The notes below the pieces were generated by a model. That model saw nothing but the letters and a program-made list of their open reading frames with translations. It was not told the DNA's origin and did not search any database. Shown one piece after another: positions 27,544 through 39,863 of a DNA stretch of 64,000 bases; within the stretch, counting starts at the first letter, position 1; every line of letters begins with the position of its first letter. The DNA is from Otis tarda (Eukaryota; Chordata; Aves; Otidiformes; Otididae), in assembly GCA_026413225.1 (NCBI GenBank), contig CM048554.1, positions 52,597,463 through 52,661,462 on the forward strand. The letters run 5' to 3'. The position numbers were made by a program, and so were the translations under genes.

Positions 27544-29180
27544 GAGTTCTTTAGGTTGAAAGAGACCTCTTGAGATCATCTAGTCTAACCTCCTAGCTCA
27601 AGCAGGGTCAGCTAGAGCACGTTGCCTGAGACCATGTCCAGTTGGGTTTTGAGTATCTCAAACGATAGAGACTCCATAACCCCTCTGGGCAACCTCTGCC
27701 AGTGTTTGACTATCCTCACAGTAAAAACAAACAAACAAGTATTTACTGCTTTCTCCTTGTCCATCAAGCTAGTCATCTCACTGTCGAAGGCAACATGGTT
27801 CCTCAAGCATGAGTTTGTCTTTGTAAATCCATGCTGACAATTCACAATCACCTTCTTCTCCTTCATGTGTTTGGAAATGCCTTCCAGGAAGATTTTCTCC
27901 ATCACCTTACCAGGGACTGAGGTGAGGCTGACCAGCCTGCAGTTCCCCAGATTTCTTTCCTGCCTTTCTTGAACGTAGGAGTGACAGTTGCTCTTTCAGT
28001 CTTCAGTAACCTCTCCCAGTCATAATGACCATTTGACATAGTCAAAGATAATCAAGAGTGGCCTTGCAATGACATCAGCAAGCTTGCTCAGCACTCATGG
28101 GTGCAACACATCAGGCCTCACGGGTGCACATCCAGTATGCTTAAGTGGTCCTTAGTCTGATCCTCTTTCACCGAGGGCAAGTCCTCCTTGTTCCAGAATT
28201 TCCCTCTGGTGTCAGGGGCCTGGGATTCCTGAGGGCTAATTTCACTGGTCAAGTCTGAGGTAAAGAAGACATTGAGTACCTCAGCCTTTTCCATTGCGTT
28301 TATCACCAGTTCCCCTGCCCCATTCAGCAGCAGCTTCATGTTTTCCCAAGTCTTTCTTTTGCTGTTTGTGTACCTTTAGAAGTCTTTCTTGTTGCCCTTC
28401 ACATCCTTTGCCATATTCAATTTCAGGCTGGCCTTGGCTTTCCTAATCCTATCCCTGCATGATCAAGAGAACAACTCTCTACTCCTCCTGGGTCACCTGC
28501 CCCTGTTTCCACTGCTTTTACACCTCCTTTTTACGATCAAGTTCAGGTAGGAATGTCTTACTCGTCCAAGCATGTCTCCTGCTGCCATTTGCTCGATTTC
28601 CTACTTTTCAGCATGGACTTTTCTCGAACTTAGATGAGGTGATCCTTAAATATCACCCAGCTCTCCTGGATCCCTCTTCCCTCCAGGGCCATGTTCTATG
28701 GGATTATGCCAAGCAGGTCTCTTAAGAGACTGAAGTCTGCTGTCTACCAATCCAGGGCTACTTTTGCCCTGCTCCCTCCTCTCAGAGTCTTGAATTCTAC
28801 CATCTCATAGTTACTGCAGCCAAGGCTGCCTTTGACTTATCTCCCAGACCAGTTCTTCCTTGTCTGTAAGTATCAGCTCCAGGAAACCACCTTTCCCTGT
28901 TGGCTTCTTGATTACCTGTGCCAGGAAGTTGTCATCAGTGCACTTCAGAAACCTCCTGGATTGCTTGTACCCTGCTGTATTATCCATCCATCAGATATTT
29001 GGATGAGTCCCCCATGAGGACAATGGTCTATGAATGTAACACTTCTTTCAGTTGTTTGAAGACCTCACCTACTACTTTTTCCTAATCAGGAGGTCCATAA
29101 CAGATACTCACAACAACAGCACCCACGTTGGTCTGCTTGTTATCTGTGACCCATAAACTCTTGACCAACTCCTGGCCTGT
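27544..29180 (-). mobile_element. Long CR1 LINE copy, internally deleted
   Basis: On the minus strand, going from 29180 down to 27544, the element runs from an endonuclease-domain remnant through the linker and reverse-transcriptase start to the 3' end. The endonuclease part encodes a decayed TIVLMGD motif near 29000-29025. The RT start includes EKAEVLNVFF (within 28118-28339) and GISKHMKEKKVIVNCQHGFT (27612-27905). Directly after the residues MDKEKAV the same reading frame jumps to FTVRIVKHWQRLPRG, which belongs to the far C-terminal end of ORF2. The central palm region with the catalytic aspartates is therefore missing, by inference about 1 kb. The 5' half and ORF1 are also absent. Many stops make it non-functional. 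The right-hand edge is approximate. Confidence 0.9.
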
Positions 29181-31739
29181 TCCAAAGTCTGTATAAGTAA
29201 GAAAGGACCATATTTTTGTAGCTATTTCTACTTTAAAAGGCAAACAAACAAAAATCCAAACCAAAGACCCCAGAACACAAACACACAACTCCACAACTGA
29301 GTGCACTCTTCCAAATTACAAAGGTACACTGTAGAAGTTCCCTATGACAGGCCAACCTTCGGTCTCGGGATCTCCTGCCTGGTAACACTCAAGTGTGTGA
29401 CTAAACACTCAAAGATTGCTTAACTCAAAGTTAAGGTTTTCTATCTGGCCTCCAAGGAGCAGAAACTTAATAATGATGCTGCAGACCAAACTAAACCCCA
29501 TCTAAGTGTTTCATGTTAGCGAATTGGGAAGGAGCTCCGGAGGAAAACAGTCTGTGCTGAGCTGTGCAAGTACAAGTGTTGGCAGAGCTGGTGATTTCAC
29601 AGTCAGTCCAACACATCCTGATGCATCACCGCTGTTGTAGCACCCAGCCAGTCCATAGTCACAAGGCAGCTCCAAGGTCAAGCTGGAAAGTCAAATCCAG
29701 TGGTCAGGATCTGGCCCTGAATCAACAGGGCACCTGGTAAGGCAGGACCAAGGGCAAGAACAGCCTCAGGAAGTACTCCCAGGCAAAGCTGAGGCCTGCA
29801 GTCAGAGCTGTCTGAATTAGAGCAGAGCTTCCTTAAAGACCTTGCCCCAAGGCTGGAGAGCTGTGGCCCCCACAGTCAACCCACTTGGACAATGGAGGAA
29901 GCTCAGGGCCAACACACCCTCAGAAGGAGGCAGGCAATCCAAAGACATCTGCCTTCCTATTTGTGAGGCAGTAGTTATTCGCCACAAGGGAAGATTGTTA
30001 TTTTCCTTTAATTTTCACAAGGTGAGATCCCTCTCAGGTCTTGTTTTTATGCTTTTCAGCCTCTCCTTCACTTCACAGGGCTAATTTCTGATGCTCTAAT
30101 AATAGATCACGCTGAAATTCTCATGACTAACACATAATTTTTGATGCAATCCAGGTCCTACCTCTGCTTGTCTGGAGTTCAATCTTGACTGTCTAGCAAT
30201 TGCTGGAAATGAAACTCAGACAGAAACTAAGCAATGCTTGACTGAGCATAGAATTTATGATTCAACTCCCTGCCACTATTACATATGACTCAATTATCAC
30301 CTCCTGCCTCTTTCAGAAATCTGGATATGCACAATGATAGATATTACGGAGACCTCTCAAGAAGCAGAGTCATACGATGCCTGAATCCAGTGCTCTTCCT
30401 TTGGTTTCTTGTTTCACTCCTGTATGATAGTTCACCATTTTTTAAGAATCAGAATTTTTCCAAGTCCCAGTTAGCTGATTTCCTAAAATACTGTTGCCTT
30501 GGTTAAAGATCCACCATACCACCACTCTATGGATAATTTGAATCTGAAGGTTTCTACTGCATATTAGTCTGACGCCTCAGTTTGTCCACTTGACTAGCAT
30601 TTTTAAAGACTTAATAGCTGGTTTACTGCATCATTATCAGGAGGTTTGAGAAGAAAGAGTTGCACTGCTTTCTCCAGTCAGGAGGAAGTGTGATTTGTGC
30701 TGTCCGGCATTTACACAGTGACCTTTTAGCAGATGGAAAAGAAAGGGACAAGCAGAGGACTGCATCACAACTGTATGGGTTTTTATAAGGTTATATATAA
30801 GATATTATATAAAATCTGACTATCCATTTACAGATAATATATAATATGAAATATCAATACATATATAAAAATTGTATTGATTCCTCCCTCTCCAGCCCTC
30901 TTGTTTATGTAAAGATTTCTGTATTTTTGGAAAGTGCTTTAAGGCATTTCTTGTAAATATGTTGCAAATATGGAAATTGATTGATTGATTGACCTCGTTG
31001 TGAGGCTAGTGTTAATAAAACTCATTGGCAAGTTATCAAGAGACATAAAACAATGCCATCTATGTCCTTTCCCCAAGAGGCAGAAGCACTTTTTCTGACT
31101 CTCTGTGATAGCTCATTTGCAAGTCTCAAGGTCACAGTGGCTAAACCTCCATCACCCTCTCTGTCCTTGATTTCTCTTTCTGCTTGCTGTTTAACCAGCA
31201 GTGATGGAAGCTGGTGATCCAAGCATGGATGCTTACCAGCAAAAGCGTGTCTGGTGTGTACTGAGGCTACACAAAAATAAGATGTGTTCCCACTGCTTTA
31301 GAAATGGCCCGTTCCTGTTGTGACACTGACATGAGGTGCTCAACAGTAGGCAACATCAGGCTCTGCCATTCACTGAGCAGGTGAGAAGTTGGGTCCCATC
31401 TTCCACCAGCCTTCAAAGGAAACAGAACTCCAGCATCAGGGAAATGTTCCCTGATCTTGCTCTTAGGCAAAGATTTTATATTATTTTTCTATTGTTCTAT
31501 TTTCCAATGTGATGGCTATCTGATATTGTAATGGTAAACGATATCATGACAAGCTGGAACGGTGCCTCAGACACTTCCTTTACTGTTCATGATCCCATCT
31601 CATAATTGTTAGAATTTAAGGGTAACGAAACCATCTGATCATTTAAGCTAGCTTGTAAACTATCACAGCTCCTTCAGATTCAGATATTTATTCTTGTGAT
31701 GAACCCACTAATCCATATGAACAATTGGTGTATATTTGT
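29181..31739. other. Non-coding stretch, no gene recognised
   Basis: No exon or known repeat is recognised. There is an AT-rich segment at 30780-30870 (TATATAA-type repeats), a fourfold ATTG run at 30976-30992 and otherwise unique-looking DNA. Open frames are under 85 codons. Confidence 0.55.
30976..30992. repeat. ATTG tetramer microsatellite (4 units)
   Basis: Four head-to-tail ATTG units. Confidence 0.85.
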
Positions 31740-32180
31740 TTCCTAAAAGATATCCAGAGAAGAGAATCCACTGCTGCCATTAGCAGTTTTCCCAGTGATT
31801 GATCAGCATAGATGAGTAAAAATATTTTCTTAACTTTTAGTTTAAATGGCCTCAGCTCTCAGTCAATGGTTTCTGTTACAGGTTTTTTCCAATAAATTCA
31901 CTATCCGTTTAGATTCAATTCCTGCTGTATTCCCCGTGTATGGGGTTTATACCATATCACAACCAAGGAACCTCTTGATCTTATTTCTTGATGAGTGAAG
32001 TGTGATGAATTCTTCAAACTCTCTTTGGACAGCATTTTCTCCAATCACAAGAATCATTTGCTAGGCATTCTTCTGCCCATCTTTTTCCACACATTTTCTT
32101 TAAATGAGATCAATAGAACTGGACAGACTATTTCACGGTTGTGCCCACCAGTATCATACATCAACACACTCCACTCTTTA
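31740..32180 (-). mobile_element. Old, highly diverged CR1 fragment
   Basis: Several blocks appear in CR1 antisense order. First comes GAGAATCCACTGCTGCC (the element's ACTCCACAACCTC-type block), then TGATCAGCATAGATGAGTAA with AATATTTTCTTAAC (the GTAAAGAAATTCTTCCTAAT-type block), then AATGGCCTCAGCTCTCA. Finally, near 32105-32135, ATAGAACTGGACAGACTATT aligns with the CR1 block meaning 'accagaactggacacagtatt'. Each block is degraded, but their order and spacing match the younger CR1 at 23.35-24.00 kb. This is probably an ancient insertion. The plus-strand 127-codon frame that overlaps it (31995-32378) is antisense to the element and is not a gene. Confidence 0.5.
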
Positions 32181-34017
32181 ACCTCCCTGTCTATATGCTT
32201 AAAAGCCTTACTCAACTTTCACCCACATTACCAAATGGGAGCTTGTGTTCACTTACTCCTAAATTCTTTTAAGGGTTGCTACTTTCCACAATATTATTCT
32301 TCATTCTATAAGGCTTGTCTACATTTGCCCGTGTTCATTGATTTGCAAGTAAAACGTACTTTGATTGGGGCACGCTAAGAAAGAAATTCACACTGCTCCG
32401 TGTAGCTGAAAAATCCTCAGCATAATTTACCAGTGCTAGTCAGGAAAAAAAGTGTTGAACTGGAGTTTCCCTGGAGTTTCCCTAACCCAAATGTTTTGGG
32501 AAAACAGTTAGATTTCAACAAAGTCGTAATAGAAACCAGGCACAATATTGTAGAAATGAGAGCCACAGGGCTTCCAAGGGTCTTCACCTCTGCCTTCCTG
32601 CATGGGAAATGTAAAAAGTTATGAATTTTGTTCCAAAATGGAGTGTTCCAACTGCACTAAACTACAACAAAATTGGATTTTGAAGTCCAAGTCCTCTGGA
32701 AAAGAGGATCACCTTTCTCCAGAGCTCCATCATTTGCCCCTCTAGAATCTTTGTATCATCTGCAGCTTCTCACTAGCAAACTGGAAAAGCCATTCTTTAT
32801 ATGGAGAGTAACATAAGGAACATCTCCAATGTCTTTTAAATCTGTTTTGAATGTAGTTTAGCAGCCGGAGACAAGGAGCTGAGCCAACTCAAGAAGCTCA
32901 GCCAACTCTGTGGACCATCAGCAAGTGATGATTCTTGTTTCCAGAGTGGGAAATCCTACACTCTTTGTTTCTGTTTACCCTTCTGCTTGTGTCTCCTTGT
33001 TAGTATTCCTAAAAGTGGTGTCAGTTAGCTTGCCTTGTCTTGTATTTCAGTATACTCAGTATGATAATGCTTAGGGTTATATTCTCCACCAATATAATTT
33101 AGTATATTGTTCAGTGATGCTTTGTGTCAACTTTACCCGTATCTTAAGATTCAGGGAAGAAAACTGAACTGACAACAGCCAAATTTTTCTTTTCAAATAA
33201 AAGCCTATTCAGAGTGGTTCCAAGTTCTCCTAGTTTGAACACAGACACTAATCAGGCAAGTATTTTGACACACATAACCGTACTACGTAGAGGATGAAAT
33301 AAAGATTGTACAAGGCTGTGAATAACTAGTCCCTCATCATTGCTTTCAGTGGAAGCATATTCTGTGGGGCAGAAAAACTGATTTTGGAATTTGTTTTTAG
33401 CAGGTGTTTTGAAGGTCTTTTTGTTCTCCCTTTCTCTGTTCCCTCTTTCCTCAGCATATTTCCTTTCTTTTACCACTTGATCAGCAACAGCAGCTCCCTG
33501 GAGCAGAAAGCTTAATCTGCTAAAGACTACTGATGAGAAACCATCCTCTACTCCCTTTAGACAGACTAACACGAGCAGGATCTGTTAGATGGTAGCTGTT
33601 CAGGATGCAAGAGGCCAAACAGACACCCCATGGAGTTAGTTGTCACAAGCCATAAGGCCGCCAATTTGCAAAATAATCCTCCTTCTCTGAAGGAAGATCA
33701 GGCTCAAGATAACTATGGCTAAGTCACAGCTTTGTCACAGATTGCCTATGTATGCTTGTGTGACTGCTCACTCTCAGTCAGGGAAGGGTAACAGGATTCC
33801 CAAGGAGCTTTTGGAGCTTCTGGTCGCCTTTAACTACACGTTTATCCATGTGTCTATCGTGGAGCCTCCAGTGTATTCATGGATCCCATATATTTTCTGG
33901 TTCCCACTTCCCATTACAAAGGCAATTCAAAACCAGCCAAAGTCAAAGGGAGCTTAAAAGAGTCCTTCCAAGCAGGTCTGAATAAAGAAGATTAAAGAAA
34001 CAATATCAAAGAATTAT
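32181..34017. other. Non-coding stretch, no gene recognised
   Basis: Nothing recognisable is seen beyond a possible continuation of old CR1 sequence around 32690-32790 (a TTTGTATCATCTGCAGC-type block), which I do not regard as secure. Open frames are up to 106 codons without known domains. Confidence 0.5.
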
Positions 34018-34292
34018 TGTTCTGGTTTAGCCCTACTCAGCAGCTAAAATACCACATAGTAGCTCAAATCTCCGCTCCCCGCAGTAGGATGGGGAGGAGA
34101 ATCAGGGAAGAAAAGGCAAAACTCATGGGCTGAGATAAAAACAGTTTAAGAGAACAACAGAGGAAAAGAAAAGAGAAATGGAAAACAAACAAACAGACAA
34201 AAAAAACCACAATAACAGAAAATTCTTAAGCACATAATCTACAGTACAATAGCTGTAGTAGCAAAACCTGCCCCTCAGCACCATCCCTACTC

Positions 34293-34298
34293 TATATA
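34293..34298 (-). promoter_or_regulatory. TATA box inside LTR copy 1
   Basis: TATATA on the minus strand follows a TGACATCATGCTCAG block, which in the family I recall has a full CRE (TGACGTCA) before CATATAAA. Activity is not implied, since the CRE has lost its CpG here. Confidence 0.5.
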
Positions 34299-34345
34299 CT
34301 GAGCATGATGTCACAGGGTGTGGAACAGCCCTTTGGCCAATTTGG

Positions 34346-34390
34346 GTAAATTATCCCAGCTGTTGGCTAATCAGTAAACTATCCCAGCTG
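34346..34390. repeat. 17-bp direct repeat in LTR U3
   Basis: GTAAATTATCCCAGCTG (34346-34362) recurs as GTAAACTATCCCAGCTG (34374-34390), 28 bases apart start to start. Each unit carries a CAGCTG E-box. This small duplication lies in the U3 of LTR copy 1 and is not obvious in the 53.7-kb copy. Confidence 0.75.
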
Positions 34391-34480
34391 TGTCCCTCAG
34401 CCACAGGTGCCACCAGCTCCAGTTCCTCTCCCAGCTCAGGTGAAAATTAACTCTGTCCTAGCCAGAACCAGGACAATTAC

Positions 34481-37400
34481 AAAAAGGACATGTTACCATT
34501 TCTGATCCCTGTTGATTTAACAAGAAAAATATGTAGAAAGGCTGTATCTGTTATCTGTGCACATAGATTAACCTATTGTTTGAACTCCAAAAAGTCTTTA
34601 ACACAGCCCAAGTCGTAGATAAGTCTCTACTGTGCCTTAACCCTGAGTTGTACACCTTAACTGCTCCTCCGGGAACACCAAACCAGTGCACGAGCCCAGC
34701 GTCCATGAGGAGCAGCTAGGACTCAAGTCTTAAGCAAATGCTTCTTTGTAAATGTTGTTTGTTCATGTAAAACCTTGTCCTGGATGCCAAATGTATAAGC
34801 AAACTGCACCCCTCTGCTCACCTAAATATCTTAGCCAGCATTTTAAGTAGTTGCTGCCCCAAGCTCTGCAGGCAGTGGATTGCTGCAGCCCTCCGGGACA
34901 GCTTATAGACCCTCTTTGTAGAGGAGAGAAGAGCCTCAGAAACGTGTGCAGAAGGTGGGAGAAGGGAGATAAATATTTGTAAGCAGTTTCATTCATCACC
35001 CAGGAGATATGAAACAGCATGAGCAGTGAAACAGCAGGAGCTATGCCAGTTCTCTCTTCACAAGTGCTCGCAAATAACACTTGTCTCACCCCTCGTCATC
35101 TCCCAGACCAAAGCCAGAAGGCAAGAGCACTAGCCCATCACACTTCTTCACGTCAGTTGAATCCATGTCCTGCAATAACGCTGCCACCTCTCGTATATTC
35201 CAAGACTTTGTTGTTTAAAAAACACTTAAACTTTAATCTCTTCTATTTCCCTTGAAAGACCAGCAGGAGGACTTGTCAGCAACTTACTGTGGCAGAAAGA
35301 AGCGGATTGTTAACACCAACAGCACTTGCTGTGAGGCTACACTTAACACCAATGAGATGTGAGCTCTGAATGTAAATACACAGCTCTGGCTTTTATGTCA
35401 GAGAGCTCAAGACCAGCCACTCAAGGCATGACTGGGCAGAACAATATCTGTATTGCCCCAGGCACCTGAGACTTGCTCCACAGAGCCAAGAAATCAGTGT
35501 TAGGTCCTAAAGGGATCAATAGGCTCAACAGCTCTAAGCCAACGGTTGCAAACGTTGTGAGGGTACAAGGGTTGGGAACATGAATAGCAGCCAAAGTATT
35601 GTTCTCTTTAAACAGCCTCTCCTGCTGCTGCTGTCAGAAACCAAATGCTGGGCTGGATGGTCCCCATAGGGTACAGCTCCTGTGTCCACCTGCGCCGGAT
35701 CAGCTGGAGAAACGGAGCAATTCCCATCCATCTGCAGTGTGCGCAGTCTGACCTCCCCCTCCACATGGCTCCAGCGAATGCGTGCCTGGGCATGAGTAAA
35801 AGCTCCAAGCTTGCACAACAGTATAGACCACATAACAGTGCAGACCATAGAGCACCATGGGACTGTCCATCTTAAGGCACCTAACAGGTACATCCCCTCA
35901 GGTGAGGCAGTACCAGATTTCACCTGAGAATGGCCTGGAGCAAAAGGTATTTTAAGCACATCACAAGCAAACATTGGGAAGCTGGTCCTGGAGCCTAGAA
36001 GGCCAGCCTGGCATAATGCCACCTTCACAGCAGTGCTTCCGCTTGGCGCCCAGCGTAGCTCTGATGTGCTCAAAGCAGTCAGCCAGCCATGCTGGGCAGC
36101 GAGACCCCACTGTCCAGGTTGGGTCAGCCAGACCACCAACACAAAAAAGTTAGGCTGCTCTTCTGCATGCAAGTTGTGAGCAAGGAGAAGGGTCCTTTTA
36201 AGGCTGGTGCAAATGTTTCTGCAGGATAAAATAAAATAAAAAAAGACCTTAACTCTTAACTCAGAAATATACATCAAATCTACACTCACTGCCTTTTAAA
36301 GCCTGTTGCCCAGATATGCAGTGTTGTGTCTAAACCGGCATTAGCCTGACTTGGGAAGGGAGAGGAAATCGAAAACCATTGCTCAGAAATTAATGAAGGT
36401 GAAATAAAGGATTCTGACAAGTTACGAGACATGGCAGGGTCCTCCTAAGGTCTATCGATTTAAGGCACTAGAACCTCACTTTGCTGTGACCCCTGAGCCG
36501 TATCTGCATTTCTTGTGCAACACCTGGCAAGGTAGCGCCACGTATGAGGTGTCAGCTATTCAACCCCTCAGTGAAATCATCGGAGCAAACATGAAAAACA
36601 AAAAGTCACCCGACCAGTAGGGCAGCTGCGTTGTGTGAAGAAAAATCTGCTTGCCTTAAAGAAGGAACAAGATATGGGTTAGGACTGGGAGAAAAAAAAA
36701 GAAAGCAAAAAAGATCTACAACACTTAAGGAGAACAGTCTGGAGAGTGGGATTACTTTGATGCGAGTTCTTGCAAATGAGCTGCAACACAGTCACGGCAC
36801 AAACATTGGGAAAGCATTGGTCCAAAAATATTTGTGGATGCTTACTCTCTGTCAATGTTTTAAAGGCAGTATTCGCAAAAGCACTGAAGTGCCCCTTCCC
36901 CTCTGCTGCTGAAATCCAGAGGGGGTTTCTGCTGTTGACTTCAGCAGGAACCATGTTAGGCCAAAGCAGATTATTTTTAAAAGTCTCTCTGAAATATAGT
37001 CAACATAGCCAAATAGTACAATTCCTACAGGCCTACTTATATTTACTAGGTAGTCAAACTAAATTTGCTGTATGATCCATGAAATCATAAAAGGCACAAA
37101 GCTCTATAAAACCAAAATAAGCCTGAGCTCTTAAGTTCAAGGCACAATTTTGCACCATTATTTTAAAATATGATGGCATTGACATAAAAACGTGATCTGC
37201 TGTCTTCAAGAGCGGTCACACTTGTGTAAGGCTAGCACTGGAGTAACTGTATAGTAAGCATGAACACTGTCCTTTTGTATTGTTCCAGCATCCCCAACAT
37301 TTGCTGGGGATCTATCCTTTCCCCTTGCTTCCCTGTAACATGAAGGAAAAAAATGAGATTGGTTGTTTGTTTGTTCTGTTTGTTTTGAGAGGATTGTTGC

Positions 37401-38167
37401 TTGAGAAGTCCCTACAAGAGGACTTACTTCAGAGGCACTGCTGCCCTCCAGAAGACACCTCCCAGTGAAATCTCTGTTATCCTGTCAGAAACTGCTCAGG
37501 AGGAGAGGACAGTCTTTGACTCCCTGTATGATAACTGCTTTCACAGATACGTTCATAAACCCACAGAAATGTGTAAGATTACAGCCCCTGAATTCACTAT
37601 ATTTTCAGTTCATTTTTTATGCAGACTATAAACTGTTTTAAACTATTTTTTAAAAGGCAACGTGGCAGGGAAGGTGGCAGAGAGTGAGATAAGGGAGACA
37701 AGTTCTCTCTTACCACCACCACCGTGAGGAGAAGGAGGAGGGGTAGTTAGCCATATGCTTGGTATCGTTCAGCAAAACCTATTACGCTGTTTGCATGTGC
37801 AAATGCTATGTATGAATAATCATAATTAACTGGAAGTATGTACCAAAGAAAGCACACAAAAATCACAATTGCCAAGCAAGAAACATGCCACCACCAACCA
37901 TGACTACCCAGCCAACTAGCATCAGGGTCCAGGGTAAAACAGGAATTTCTATTACTCTGAAGTGCATACCCCCTCCCACCCTCACTGTCCACTACTACTC
38001 TCTGGAGACCTTTTCTTTGTGCCTGATTGATACCACAGAGGCTTAGAAAGAAAGCTTATTGAAAAAAAAATATCCAAACTTCTGCACGAGAGACAAAGTG
38101 TGAAAAATGCAGCACAAATAACAGGAAACACTTTCTCTTCTAAGAGAGGGACAGATTACGTCTTCCT
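34481..38167. other. Non-coding stretch, no gene recognised
   Basis: The longest uninterrupted frame of this part is 251 codons on the minus strand (35534-36289), in locally GC-richer DNA. Its translation contains no family motif, transmembrane repeat or signal I recognise, so I do not call a gene. A segment at 36931-36965 (TTGACTTCAGCAGGA ... TTAGGCC) resembles the old interspersed motif noted at 20.3 kb. The rest is featureless. Confidence 0.5.
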
Positions 38168-38385
38168 TTAGATTGGATATTAGGAAAAATGTATTTACTG
38201 AAAAAGTGGTCAGGCACTGGAACAGGCTGCCCAAGGAAGTGGTGGAGTCACCATCCCTGGAGGTGTTCAAAGAATGTGTAGACGTGGCACTTCAGGACAT
38301 GGTTTAGTGGACATGGTGGTGTCAGGTTGATGGTTGGACTTGATGATCTTGGAGGTCTTGCCCAGCCTTAAAGATTCTATGATTC
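38168..38385 (+). mobile_element. CR1 LINE, 3' end fragment
   Basis: In plus orientation this is the terminal 220 bp of a CR1. It starts in the last ORF2 codons (TTAGATTGGATATTAGG, then the block encoding [16 protein letters not shown]) and continues through GTGTTCAAAGAATGTGTAGA and the conserved 3' end TTGGACTTGATGATCTT. It finishes with one ATTCTATG tail unit plus ATTC. The coding remainder is intact in frame but far too short to function. It closely matches the antisense copies at 9.2 and 23.4 kb. Confidence 0.94.
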
Positions 38386-39835
38386 GTCTGGCTCACTGTT
38401 GAGCGCTGGCTAGAGACGTGAAGGCAAGAGGAGGCTGTAAGCCACCTACTCACTGTTAATTCTGGCCCTCAATGGGGTCCTCAGGGGTAGGATTTAGCAG
38501 CCCCAAGGGTGCTTTGAACAGAGCTTATTTGTGATATCCTTCAGCAAGTCGTTACATCAGCACAGACCAACAGGCAGGACAGTGCCAGCCTGCCCTGTGG
38601 AGGGGAACCAGACAGCCTAGATGAAGAACTTATGATAGAGTGCTTTTTTTTCTCTCACTACCGATGGCATTAAAAGGACCAGAACATAATATAATGAAGA
38701 GCAATTTCATCCTAAAATTAGATTGCTTAATACTCCAAGTAGAAGCATATGGAAGGATCCTCCCTGGCAAAATCGGCTGCCCAGCTAGTCTTGCTTAGAA
38801 AATTCTTTAAAAGCTCATTTCTGTGCTTTGTCTCACTCCCTCTTTGCCTGCCAAAAGCAAAATCTAAATTTCCCAGTTTGGCTGCTGTGTTTTATGTGAT
38901 GTTATTTTTCAAATACTCTGCAATGTGCTACAGTATTTGGACTATTCAGCCTGGGTTCAGTGTTTACCACCACCACAACCTGCAGAGAAGATCATCCGAA
39001 AGCATAAGGCATCCTGTCTGCACCACAGCAAAAAGGCAAAACATCATGCGGCAGGAGGGGAGCTGTGCCAGGAGCCCCATCCCGGCACTACCTGCTGAGC
39101 TCCCTAATTACAGCTGGCAGGACATCAAGTCCCAAAACAAGGAAAATGACCCATGATGTGGTTCATGCACACCACCAAACGATGGACAACAAAGCTTTGC
39201 TGAGTGGCCCACAAGCAAAGACCCATGGCTATGGGTGCTCCTGAGTTGGAGGGCCTTGAACAAGGGCTCTACCTCTGTTCAGGACATAGCAGCACAGCAG
39301 GAACTCTGTCCAAGGCTAGGATGACCACGTAGCGCCATCCCCAAGAAAACATGTTGTTTTGTTTTAAATAGCTGAATCGGGACAGATTTCCACATGCCCA
39401 GAAGGGAGCTAGGTGCACAGAGACTTCCTCGGGGCAGGTGGTGCTACCTTTCTTCACAGGTGGTGCCACCTGGCTTTCCATGACACAAGGGGTTTGCCAT
39501 CGTACTCCATGTGCACACAGGCAAACTTCTAGGATATTTTTCTCCTCCCCTACCCATTGGCTGACTTCAGGCAGACTTGACGGAAAGCAGGCGTATTCGA
39601 GGGGTTTGGTTTCCTACATGTTTTGTGTTCGGGGTGGAAGAGCAAAACCCAAGAGACACCCCCTTCATAGGGAAAGGCTGCAGTGGGCACTCAGTTAACA
39701 CAGGCTCTCTGACGCTCTTCCCATCACCAAATTTACACCAGCATAAGCTTAAGGCCTTCAGCAAGGCTAAATGATGAGAAAAAAAAAAACCTCAGTATGC
39801 TATCCTTTTGCTGAGAGAGCCAGAAAGCAAGCACT

Positions 39836-39863
39836 GATCTGCTGAGTGCAGATCTGCTGAGTG
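39836..39863. repeat. 15-bp tandem duplication (GATCTGCTGAGTGCA)
   Basis: One full unit is followed by a second unit matching over 13 bases. It is perfect in the overlap, so probably recent. Confidence 0.85.

Larger units (their letters stand above)
34018..34475 (-). mobile_element. Solo endogenous retroviral LTR (family A, copy 1)
   Basis: The element begins TG and ends CA on both strands (plus strand TGTTCTGGTTTAGCC ... AACCAGGACA). It is flanked by an imperfect 5-bp target duplication, ATTAT at 34013-34017 and ATTAC at 34476-34480. I place it on the minus strand because that orientation gives a usual U3-R-U5 order: a CRE-like TGACATCA, then a TATATA box (34293-34298), then a degraded ATTAAA-type poly(A) region before the U5 block CTCAGCCCATGAG. 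It shares start, end, TATA neighbourhood and U5 with the copies at 52.6 and 53.7 kb. No second LTR or gag/pol sequence lies nearby, so it is a recombined solo LTR. Confidence 0.88.

Noticed and set aside
31995-32378. A 127-codon plus-strand frame as a hydrophobic protein gene
   Set aside because: It overlaps the old CR1 fragment in antisense, so the frame is a by-product.
38043-38270. A minus-strand 75-codon frame with the residues [18 protein letters not shown]
   Set aside because: This is the antisense reading of the CR1 3' end, and the same residues appear opposite the CR1 at 23.5 kb.
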